Shown one piece after another: positions 8,324 to 14,657 of a DNA stretch of 14,710 nucleotides (position 1 is the stretch's first letter; each line of letters begins with the position of its first letter). This stretch comes from JBAZWV01 sp964393325. Lineage in GTDB: Bacteria > Patescibacteriota > Patescibacteriia > 2-12-FULL-60-25. Where the stretch lies: contig CAYMTE010000020.1 in the NCBI GenBank assembly GCA_964393325.1, positions 1-14,710 on the forward strand. Direction: 5' to 3'. The notes below the pieces were generated by a model, which was not told where the DNA came from, searched no databases, and saw only the letters and a program-made list of their open reading frames with translations. Both the position numbers and the translations under genes were made by a program.

Positions 8324-9022
8324 CTATTTTTTGTCGCCGTGGGATTTTCCTTCGAGCGCATCCCCAAGCCAGTTCAAAAAACGTTCAGGCGCACCAAGAA
8401 CATCCTTGCCACTGAAGAGCTTCCCGAGACTCTTGTCGATCCAGCCGAACAAATTGGATATCCCCTTCAAAAAGCCACCAGCGGCAAAAAAACCTACCCC
8501 CACAGCACCGGCTCCGACTTTCAGACCTGTTCCGACGGCACTCACGCCCGTTTTCAGCGGGTGTGAGGAAGATTTTTTTGCAGACTTTTTTTCGGCTGCG
8601 TTCGATGTCGCGTGAGATCCAGATTTTTCAGAAACCGTCTTCTCCGAAGAAACGGCCACCGCTTCAGATGCGGTATCCGCAACGGTTTTTTGATGTGATG
8701 TCTGCTCTGATTTTTTTGCATCCTGCGGTTGGGTCTTCACGCCCGCATCCTCCTGCGCGCTAATTGTGGCCTCGTGAACCTCGCCCTTCGCGTCGGTCGT
8801 CGCTTGCTGTATCTCTTTGACCAGATCCGTCGCGCCATGCGCTTCGGCATGCGCCTCGGCCTCGGCAGCCGCGCGCTCAATTTCATCGCGCGCTTCGCCC
8901 TCGAGCTCTTCAAACTGAATCTCGGGCGCGCTCAAACGCCCTGCGCGCTCATGAACCGCTGATTCGCGATCCTCATGCCCCGACTCCACGCGCTTACCTG
9001 AAGATTCTTGGGATTTTTCCAT
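8324..9022 (-). CDS. Hypothetical protein: charged low-complexity region plus Gly-rich hydrophobic tail
   Basis: I do not recognise this 232-aa protein. Residues 1 to about 150 are rich in Glu, Ala, Lys, Ser and Gln with few hydrophobics, including an Ala/Glu-rich helical stretch (IERAAAEAEAHAEA) and an Ala/Ser/Lys-rich part; it is probably disordered or partly coiled. At about 155-195 there is a Gly/Val/Ala repeat (TGVSAVGTGLKVGAGAVGVG) that passes into FFAAGGFLKG and the aromatic ISNLFGWIDK. This could form a glycine-zipper or a membrane-associated helix. The end is again polar. The ATG at 9022 was chosen over a longer in-frame start at 9103 because an extended -10 box lies between the two. 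Its stop is 12 bases from the topA stop, with the genes facing each other, and no terminator is visible between them. The function is unknown; the overall form suggests an envelope-associated or scaffold-like protein, as a guess only. Confidence 0.75.
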   Translation of the reverse strand: MEKSQESSGKRVESGHEDRESAVHERAGRLSAPEIQFEELEGEARDEIERAAAEAEAHAEAHGATDLVKEIQQATTDAKGEVHEATISAQEDAGVKTQPQDAKKSEQTSHQKTVADTASEAVAVSSEKTVSEKSGSHATSNAAEKKSAKKSSSHPLKTGVSAVGTGLKVGAGAVGVGFFAAGGFLKGISNLFGWIDKSLGKLFSGKDVLGAPERFLNWLGDALEGKSHGDKK

Positions 9023-9032
9023 AGATGCCCAT

Positions 9033-9041
9033 AGTATAGCA
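9033..9041 (-). promoter_or_regulatory. Extended -10 promoter of the low-complexity gene
   Basis: The minus strand reads TGCTATACT, an extended -10 ending 10 bases before the ATG at 9022. No convincing -35 is present. The expected leader is about 4 bases, with no ribosome site. Confidence 0.6.
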
Positions 9042-9087
9042 ATTTTCCCTCTAAAATCCGTCATCAATACAAAAATGCCAACAATAC

Positions 9088-9116
9088 TTGACATTTTGGC
9101 CAAAACGTGGTATGTT
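9088..9116 (+). promoter_or_regulatory. Strong promoter of the gene at 9184-9789
   Basis: TTGACA at 9088-9093 and TATGTT at 9111-9116 are separated by 17 bases, with TGG directly before the -10 making it extended as well. A perfect -35 and an extended -10 together make this one of the two best promoters in the window. It lies back to back with the promoter of the divergent gene. Confidence 0.8.
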
Positions 9117-9122
9117 GCGCGG

Positions 9123-9183
9123 TCACCTAAAGAAGAGAATACTTCTCAACGGAAGGGTGATACCGCTCATTTCGGAGGCTAGA
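9123..9183 (+). promoter_or_regulatory. 5' untranslated leader with Shine-Dalgarno GGAGG
   Basis: From the predicted start site near 9123 a leader of about 60 bases runs to the ATG. It holds GGAGG at 9174-9178, 5 bases before the start codon, the only well-placed consensus ribosome site in the window. A small inverted repeat (AGAAG...CTTCT, around 9131-9146) could form a 5-bp hairpin. No known riboswitch was recognised. Confidence 0.65.
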
Positions 9184-9789
9184 ATGCAAAATTTGCCGGT
9201 CTGGTTCTCGTTTCACTGCAAGAAAGCGCACGAGGCGGAAAGCATCGCGAAAGAGCTCGGGATCGCCGAGCCAGAACACGAGAACCGCGAAGTCGACGAA
9301 CTCATCAACGAAGCGCGCATCGCACAGATGGGTCGGCAACGACTCACCGAGGTCCGACGAGGGGTTGGCGACACTGGCCACCCGGTCTTCGACCGTGACG
9401 GACTAAAGAACGTCCGGATCGACCTTTTGATCGACGATCTCCTCTCACGGGGGTACAAGGCCGTGAATGTTCGCTGGCGCGTGACGAGTCAGCGGGATCG
9501 CGCGACCGGCAAGATCATCGGTGACAAGCACGTGATCCGCGTGCTTCTCGCTACGCCACAGGACACGGACAGCGAGCCGCTGTCCGAGGAATTCCTGAAA
9601 AACTTTGCCGTGTTCTGCGACAAGGGCTCGTGGCAATTCTGCCACGTTTGGGAGAATGACTATAACGACACGGTGAACCTGATGGGCGGTATGGATCCGC
9701 TTGCCAAACGGTTCACCCGGCTCCGGTTGAACGACAGAGGAAAATACATCACCGACTGGATCGAACCGCCAAAGACTCCTACACCGTGA
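9184..9789 (+). CDS. Hypothetical protein, 201 aa
   Basis: I do not recognise a family. The ATG at 9184 is fixed by GGAGG 5 bases upstream; a longer frame from 9088 would begin inside the promoter. The protein is soluble, mixed alpha/beta in appearance, without signal peptide or membrane segment. Segments that may help a search are WFSFHCKKAHEAE near the N-terminus, RIDLLIDDLLSRGYKAVNVRW in the middle (helix then strand), KHVIRVLLATPQ, and WQFCHVWENDYND. Three Cys are present without a zinc-like spacing. Codon choice differs from its neighbours: CGG accounts for 7 of 18 Arg codons and AGA occurs once, while nearby genes favour CGC, CGA and CGT. It stands alone with its own strong promoter and a following terminator, which suggests an independently and perhaps highly expressed gene. 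It could be transferred or a lineage-specific gene. Confidence 0.8.
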   Translation: MQNLPVWFSFHCKKAHEAESIAKELGIAEPEHENREVDELINEARIAQMGRQRLTEVRRGVGDTGHPVFDRDGLKNVRIDLLIDDLLSRGYKAVNVRWRVTSQRDRATGKIIGDKHVIRVLLATPQDTDSEPLSEEFLKNFAVFCDKGSWQFCHVWENDYNDTVNLMGGMDPLAKRFTRLRLNDRGKYITDWIEPPKTPTP

Positions 9790-9808
9790 ACGCCTTCGCG
9801 TTCCTCTT

Positions 9809-9850
9809 ACACCCTCAACGAGGTTCTCTCGATGGGGGTGTTCTTGTATT
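9809..9850 (+). terminator. Rho-independent terminator after the 201-aa gene
   Basis: A 14-bp stem pairs 9809-9822 with 9828-9841 around a 5-base loop, with one A-A mismatch and one T-G pair. It is followed by TTCTTGTATT. The T-rich tail is only on the plus strand, so it serves the gene at 9184-9789 rather than truD, which converges from the right. Confidence 0.8.
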
Positions 9851-9858
9851 CAAGAGCA

Positions 9859-11262
9859 CTACTCTCCCCCTTCTTCATCGCGCGGCATCGCGTCTCGACG
9901 AACGAGTGCGGCCGCGAATCGTGCACGCAGCGTCGACAGACTTCCTTCGCCACGCGCTTCAAAGAGATCTACCTCTCCGTCCGGAACCCATTCAGGAACC
10001 GGAAGACCTTCGTAGAATCGAAAAAGGTGCGAGAGACACGACGTCGCGTACGCGCCACGTCCCAACGAAAAACGAATAATCCATCCCTGCGGCACACGTA
10101 ACGCTGAGAGATCCGTCGGGATGATCATCGATGGAATCCCTTTTGTCGATGTCGAAACGTAGGGATATGACGACAATGCATCCCGATAGCGCACGGTTCC
10201 GTCTTGCTCCATCATTGACGCGTATTCCGGAAGCGGTCCGCTTGGCGTTAACGGCAACCGAAGCTCCCGCGGCATCTCTTGGCCCGATTCCACCATGGAT
10301 GAAAGATGTCGGTTCATGAGCCATGATCCATACGCATACACCCACAACTTCACCTGGTCTTGAATAACCGCCAACGCGGCCCGCGTTTTTTCGGGCGCAC
10401 GGATGAGCGCATCCAAGACGCGAATCTCATCGCGAAGCGTAAACGGAAAATGCTCCGCGATCTCACGCATCGCCTTCCAGTCTCCAAAACACTCCTCCAT
10501 CGCTAACCGCGTATCTCGAAACAGCGGAATATCAAACGGCCCCGGCTCTCCAAAATACATGCGAAGCGCCTTCTGGCTATCGTTTTTCAGAATCTCTCGT
10601 CCCAAGCGATGCGAAATAAGTCGTGGTCCAAATCGCTGCGCGCCAAAAAAATTATAAAACCCACGGCGCATGATCACCTCTAGCTGCGCGTCGATCGACG
10701 CGTCCGAGGATGAACGCACGAGAATCGTAAATCGATTCCCTTGAAGATCGCCTGGCTGAAGCGCGCCGTTCCCATATCGCACGGGACGAAGCCGGATCCG
10801 TTCGTGATGGAACGCATCGATCTGTTCCTTCGTCACGCCACGCAGGCTCATGCGCTGACTCGTGATCGCGAGCGAATCTTTAATGCCCGCATATCCAATT
10901 CTTTCGGCATCGATTCCCAACCCGTTCGCAAGATCAAGGACGGCATGCGGACCCGAAATCCCCGCCTTCACCACATCTATCCAGATCGTCCGTTGATCTT
11001 CATTCGACGTAAACGATTCCGCAGCAACCAAAGGCACGACGGATCCATCAGAAGACACTTCTTCGACCAAAAAATCCTGCGGATACAGACGGAGATACCC
11101 CGCTGGACGATCATTCGGTAAATACGTAACGCCAATGCGACCCATGATGATGTCGGGATCCGGCGACCGCTCTCGCATCACCCGCTCCGGATGCACCGCC
11201 CGGACACGTTTCAAGAGTTCCTGTTCCGTCCGCTGTAGTTCCTGCGTCTGTATCATCGACAT
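9859..11262 (-). CDS. truD: tRNA pseudouridine(13) synthase TruD
   Basis: TruD converts U13 in the D arm of some tRNAs to pseudouridine. Family marks are YLRLYPQDFLVEEV near residue 57, the catalytic loop GYAGIKDSLAITSQ with the nucleophile Asp at about 129, LQGNRFTILVR, and NFFGAQRFG. At 467 aa it is longer than the E. coli enzyme (about 350), with extra sequence between the core blocks and at the C-terminus, which recalls the larger Pus7-like branch. The residue after the catalytic KD is Ser, where Arg is common. The ATG at 11262 (MSMIQT) was chosen because the -10 box ends 7 bases before it; a start at 11346 would lie upstream of the promoter and overlap rel. It is divergent from rel. Confidence 0.9.
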   Translation of the reverse strand: MSMIQTQELQRTEQELLKRVRAVHPERVMRERSPDPDIIMGRIGVTYLPNDRPAGYLRLYPQDFLVEEVSSDGSVVPLVAAESFTSNEDQRTIWIDVVKAGISGPHAVLDLANGLGIDAERIGYAGIKDSLAITSQRMSLRGVTKEQIDAFHHERIRLRPVRYGNGALQPGDLQGNRFTILVRSSSDASIDAQLEVIMRRGFYNFFGAQRFGPRLISHRLGREILKNDSQKALRMYFGEPGPFDIPLFRDTRLAMEECFGDWKAMREIAEHFPFTLRDEIRVLDALIRAPEKTRAALAVIQDQVKLWVYAYGSWLMNRHLSSMVESGQEMPRELRLPLTPSGPLPEYASMMEQDGTVRYRDALSSYPYVSTSTKGIPSMIIPTDLSALRVPQGWIIRFSLGRGAYATSCLSHLFRFYEGLPVPEWVPDGEVDLFEARGEGSLSTLRARFAAALVRRDAMPRDEEGGE

Positions 11263-11269
11263 GAAAGAA

Positions 11270-11298
11270 AGCGTATCACCCACACCTCCCCTTGTCTC
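11270..11298 (-). promoter_or_regulatory. truD promoter
   Basis: On the minus strand GAGACA (11293-11298) and TACGCT (11270-11275) are 17 bases apart, with TGA before the -10 making it extended. The -10 ends 7 bases before the truD ATG, so the mRNA should be leaderless. The -35 overlaps that of rel on the other strand. Confidence 0.65.
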
Positions 11299-11320
11299 GG
11301 AGCGTCTCAACGCATAGGAT
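11292..11320 (+). promoter_or_regulatory. rel promoter
   Basis: TTGTCT (11292-11297) and TAGGAT (11315-11320) are 17 bases apart. The -10 ends 7 bases before the ATG at 11328, so the predicted start site coincides with the start codon. The AGGA that looks like a ribosome site is part of this -10 and probably not in the mRNA. Confidence 0.65.
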
Positions 11321-11327
11321 AACCAAC

Positions 11328-12818
11328 ATGACCGCCGACACGGCATTCGAACGTCTTCTCTCCGCGATGCAGGAGACGTACTCCGAAACAGATATTACGC
11401 TCGTGACGCGTGCGTATCGTTTTGCGGCGGACGCCCACGCCCTACAAAAGCGCGCGTCCGGTGAGCCGTACATCATCCATCCGCTCGCAACGGCTACAAC
11501 GCTTGCCGAGATGCATTTACCTATTCCGATTCTTGTCGCCGGTATTTTGCATGACGTGCCGGAAGACACCGACAAGACGCTTGAAGATATCGAAACGGAA
11601 TTTGGTGCGGAGGTCGCAAAACTCGTGAGCGGCATCACAAAACTTGGGAAGATCAAGTATCGCGGGATCGAACGATACATTGAGAATCTCCGCAAGATGT
11701 TCCTCGCGATGGCCGAAGACGTACGCGTCGTTGTCATTAAATTTGCCGATCGTCTTCATAATCTCGAAACGCTCGATGCGATTCCGCCAAAAAAACAATA
11801 TCGCGTTGCGCTCGAGAGCCTCGAAATTTACGCGCCGATCGCGAGCCGCCTTGGCATGGGCGACATGAAAGGACGTCTTGAAGACGCGGCGTTCAAATAC
11901 GTCTATCCCAAAGAATACGAATGGACGCGCACCATTGTCGAAGCGTCAGCCGTTGAGCGCCGAACGTATCTCGATACGATCACGGCGATGACGGAGCAGC
12001 AGCTGCGCGAAAACGGCATCACGAATGCGCACGTCCAGGGACGCGCAAAGCACTTGTACTCAACCTATCGCAAGCTCCTCAAAAACGAACGCAACATCGC
12101 ACGCATCTACGACCTCATCGCGCTGCGCGTCATCGTTCCCACGGTCGCGGATTGTTATGCCGCGCTCGGTATCATCCATGGGCGCTGGACGCCACTCAAG
12201 GGGCGTATCAAGGATTACATGGCGCAGCCAAAACCGAACGGCTATCAGTCGCTGCACACGACCGTCTTTTGCGAAGGTGGCGAGATCGTTGAGTTTCAAA
12301 TCCGCACACCGGAAATGCATCAAGCCGCGGAATACGGTATTGCGGCGCACTGGGCGTATAAGACCGGCGAAGACGACACCTCATCGTCTTCGATCGACTG
12401 GGTCGCGCAACTCGCGGACATCCAACGCGAGCTCTCGGATAAGCACGCCTACATGCGTTCATTGGAAGATCTCAAAATCGACATCTTCAAAGATCGCATC
12501 TTCGTGTTCACGCCAAAAGGTGACGTTATCGATCTCCCGGAGGAATCCACGCCGGTTGATTTTGCATACGCCATCCACACCGATATCGGCAACACGTGTA
12601 CTGCGGCGAAAGTGAACGAAGAACTCGCGTCTCTCGACCGCACACTGAAAAGTGGAGATATCATCGAAATCATTACAGACAAAAATCGGAAAGGCCCAAA
12701 TCCGGACTGGCTCAAATCGGTTAAAACCCATCACGCAAAATCAAAAATCCGACAATATGCGCGCGCCGGCATCGCCGCGTGGATTCGCGGAGGTGTTGGT
12801 AAATTGTTTGGAGAATAG
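11328..12818 (+). CDS. rel: Short bifunctional (p)ppGpp synthetase/hydrolase Rel
   Basis: Rel makes and breaks (p)ppGpp in the stringent response. The 496-aa protein has an HD hydrolase domain with H51, the HD pair at 75-76, ED at 79-80 and D141 in KFADRLHN, all retained. The synthetase domain follows, with RIKD at 293-296 and PKPNGYQSLHTTV. RxKD rather than ExDD is the form linked with bifunctional Rel/SpoT enzymes. A TGS domain lies at about 384-445 (IFVFTPKGDVIDLP, then PVDFAYAIHTDIG). The chain ends about 50 residues later, without the zinc-finger/RRM and ACT domains that complete the usual 700-plus-aa enzymes. The end looks natural, because the stop falls right before the next gene and no ACT-like frame is seen beyond it. 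The ATG at 11328 was chosen over a TTG at 11292, which is the -35 box. Confidence 0.93.
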   Translation: MTADTAFERLLSAMQETYSETDITLVTRAYRFAADAHALQKRASGEPYIIHPLATATTLAEMHLPIPILVAGILHDVPEDTDKTLEDIETEFGAEVAKLVSGITKLGKIKYRGIERYIENLRKMFLAMAEDVRVVVIKFADRLHNLETLDAIPPKKQYRVALESLEIYAPIASRLGMGDMKGRLEDAAFKYVYPKEYEWTRTIVEASAVERRTYLDTITAMTEQQLRENGITNAHVQGRAKHLYSTYRKLLKNERNIARIYDLIALRVIVPTVADCYAALGIIHGRWTPLKGRIKDYMAQPKPNGYQSLHTTVFCEGGEIVEFQIRTPEMHQAAEYGIAAHWAYKTGEDDTSSSSIDWVAQLADIQRELSDKHAYMRSLEDLKIDIFKDRIFVFTPKGDVIDLPEESTPVDFAYAIHTDIGNTCTAAKVNEELASLDRTLKSGDIIEIITDKNRKGPNPDWLKSVKTHHAKSKIRQYARAGIAAWIRGGVGKLFGE

Positions 12819-12841
12819 CGCAGGCCGATGCGCGTATTGAC

Positions 12842-13720
12842 CTACATGCCGACAATTTTCGTTCGGATCGTTTGAAGATCTTCTTCATTCAAAAATCGAA
12901 TGCGCACCTCGCCTTCGCCACGCGCATCGCGGCGAATCTGAACGCGAACACCAAGCGCGGCACGCAGCTCATCTTCAAGCGCTGCAAGATTCGGATCCAC
13001 ACCGCCCGCCTGACGGCGTGGGTGCGCAACGCGCGCTTCGGTTTGTCGCACGGTAAAATTTCCCGCACGCATTTGCTCGAACAACGCGAGACGTTCCGCA
13101 TCGGTCGGAAGTGACAGTAGCGTACGCGCATTCGACATGGAAATGTGTTTCTCGACTAGCGCGCGCTGAATGACGTCCGGCAGCTGCAACAATCGAATAA
13201 TATTCGCGACTTGCGGACGACTCTTCCCGACGCGAATACCGACCTCATCTTGTGTCAGCCCGAATTCATTCTGCAATCGCAGATACGCCTGCGCCTCTTC
13301 AATCGGATTCAAATCCGCACGCTGCACGTTCTCAATGATGGCGAGCTCCGTCTTCTGCTGTTCCGTCGCCGTGCGAATCAATGCAGGAACATCCGTGAGC
13401 CCGGCAATTTTTGACGCACGCAATCGCCGTTCACCCGCGATGAGTTCATATCTTCCATCCGGCTTCACCGTCACGACGAGCGGCTGGATAATGCCATGCT
13501 CTTTGATGGAGCCGACGAGATCTTCAAGATCCGCGTGATCAAAGTGCACACGCGGTTGATGCGGATTTGGATCAATACGATCGACCGGGAGCATCTGAAC
13601 CGTCGCTCCAGATGGAGCCGATGGCTGTTCAGACGGCATTGATCCCGCCGATGAGGCGACCGGCTTCTGCGGAATGAGCGCGCCGAGTCCACGGCCGAGG
13701 CCGGATTGTCTGCCGAGCAT
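12842..13720 (-). CDS. parB: Chromosome-partitioning protein ParB
   Basis: ParB binds parS sites, spreads on DNA as a CTP-dependent clamp and works with ParA to separate origins. The 292-aa protein opens with LGRGLGALIP, the N-terminal box that touches ParA. A Pro/Ser/Ala linker leads to the ParB/Sulfiredoxin-like N domain with NPHQPR, the CTP-binding GERRLRA, and IENVQRADLNPIEEA. A helix-turn-helix DNA-binding region follows (LTQDEVGIRVGKSRPQVANIIRLL), then a short C-terminal dimerisation part. Its ATG is 5 bases after the parA stop, without a Shine-Dalgarno sequence, so the two are co-transcribed from the parA promoter. It converges with rel at a gap of 23 bases. No parS site was recognised in the window. 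Confidence 0.96.
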   Translation of the reverse strand: MLGRQSGLGRGLGALIPQKPVASSAGSMPSEQPSAPSGATVQMLPVDRIDPNPHQPRVHFDHADLEDLVGSIKEHGIIQPLVVTVKPDGRYELIAGERRLRASKIAGLTDVPALIRTATEQQKTELAIIENVQRADLNPIEEAQAYLRLQNEFGLTQDEVGIRVGKSRPQVANIIRLLQLPDVIQRALVEKHISMSNARTLLSLPTDAERLALFEQMRAGNFTVRQTEARVAHPRRQAGGVDPNLAALEDELRAALGVRVQIRRDARGEGEVRIRFLNEEDLQTIRTKIVGM

Positions 13721-13725
13721 AGAAA

Positions 13726-14514
13726 TTATTGACGCAATAGCGCCAGATGTTCATCTTCCGTTTCAATGATCTCGCGCGCGAGCCGCTCGTAGGCCTTCGC
13801 TCCTTTTGAAGAGCCGTCAAACGTCACGATCGATCGTCCAAAGGACGGCGCTTCGGCAAGACGCACGTTGCGCGGGATCACCGAACGGAAAATGTTGTTT
13901 GGAAAATACTTATACAATTCCTGCATGACATCATCCGACAACTTCGTACGACCATCATACATCGTCAGCACCGCGCCGAGCACCTCTACCTCGGGTCGCA
14001 AATTCTGTTTGACGAGATTCACCGTTTCGAGCAGCTGACCCAACCCCTCCAACGCGTAGTATTCCGTCTGCACCGGGATCAACACTTCATCCGCCGCAAC
14101 AATGCCGTTCAAGGTAATCAAGCCGAGCGTCGGCGGACAATCGATCAAAATATAATCGTAATCGTTTCGAATCTCGAGCAACGTATCGTAGAGCTTGAAT
14201 TCACGCCGTGCCATTTCGACGAGCTCAATATTCAAACCCGCAAGGTGTTTTGTCGCGGGCGCGACGCGGAGCGTTTCATGCGCCGTCGGTTGCACGATAT
14301 CGCGCATGCTCACGTTTCCTAAAATCGCCTCATACACGCCGCGTTCAAGACCTTCATGGTCAATGCCGATGCCGGATGTCGCATTCGCTTGCGGATCAAG
14401 ATCAACAATCAAGACGAATTTCCCCGCATCCGCAAGATACGCGCCGAGGTTTATCGCCGTCGTCGTTTTCCCCACTCCTCCCTTCTGATTCACAACAGAG
14501 ATAATGCGACCCAT
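13726..14514 (-). CDS. parA: Chromosome-partitioning ATPase ParA (Soj)
   Basis: ParA is a deviant Walker-type ATPase that forms gradients on the nucleoid and pulls ParB-bound origins. The 262-aa protein starts MGRIISVVNQ and shows the deviant Walker A KGGVGKTTTAINLG with its signature first Lys, Walker A' DLDPQANATSG, and Walker B ILIDCPPTLG. It then has the family stretch IPVQTEYYALEGL. It has no long N-terminal DNA-binding extension, so it belongs to the short chromosomal Soj type rather than the plasmid type Ia. It is first in the parA-parB operon. The -10 box ends 9 bases before its ATG, so the leader is very short. Confidence 0.96.
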   Translation of the reverse strand: MGRIISVVNQKGGVGKTTTAINLGAYLADAGKFVLIVDLDPQANATSGIGIDHEGLERGVYEAILGNVSMRDIVQPTAHETLRVAPATKHLAGLNIELVEMARREFKLYDTLLEIRNDYDYILIDCPPTLGLITLNGIVAADEVLIPVQTEYYALEGLGQLLETVNLVKQNLRPEVEVLGAVLTMYDGRTKLSDDVMQELYKYFPNNIFRSVIPRNVRLAEAPSFGRSIVTFDGSSKGAKAYERLAREIIETEDEHLALLRQ

Positions 14515-14523
14515 ATCGGGGGT

Positions 14524-14553
14524 ATTTTACGCGGGTTGCAGGCGTTCGAGCAA
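14524..14553 (-). promoter_or_regulatory. parAB promoter
   Basis: On the minus strand TTGCTC (14548-14553) and TAAAAT (14524-14529) are 18 bases apart. The -10 ends 9 bases before the parA ATG. The divergent tRNA promoter lies 24 bases further out. Confidence 0.6.
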
Positions 14554-14576
14554 GGGAGAAAATACGCCCTATTCTA

Positions 14577-14605
14577 TTGACGAAAACCTCTTTCTTTTCT
14601 ATACT
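14577..14605 (+). promoter_or_regulatory. tRNA promoter
   Basis: TTGACG (14577-14582) and TATACT (14600-14605) are separated by 17 bases, a near-consensus pair. Transcription from about 14612 would give a precursor leader of about 44 bases before the mature tRNA end. Confidence 0.75.
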
Positions 14606-14632
14606 CCTCCCGCAATCAGGTATCGTGCTAGT

Positions 14633-14657
14633 GCACATCGTTCGTAAACGATTGTGC
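14633..14657 (+). other. Hairpin in the tRNA precursor leader
   Basis: GCACATCGTT (14633-14642) pairs with 14647-14657 around the loop CGTA, giving 10 base pairs with one bulged T at 14652 or 14653. The 3' arm includes the first two bases of the mature tRNA. It could compete with the acceptor stem or mark the site for RNase P. Confidence 0.55.

Noticed and set aside
12818..12833. Hairpin GCGCA...TGCGC between rel and parB as a shared terminator
   Set aside because: The stem has only 5 base pairs and no T-run follows on either strand.
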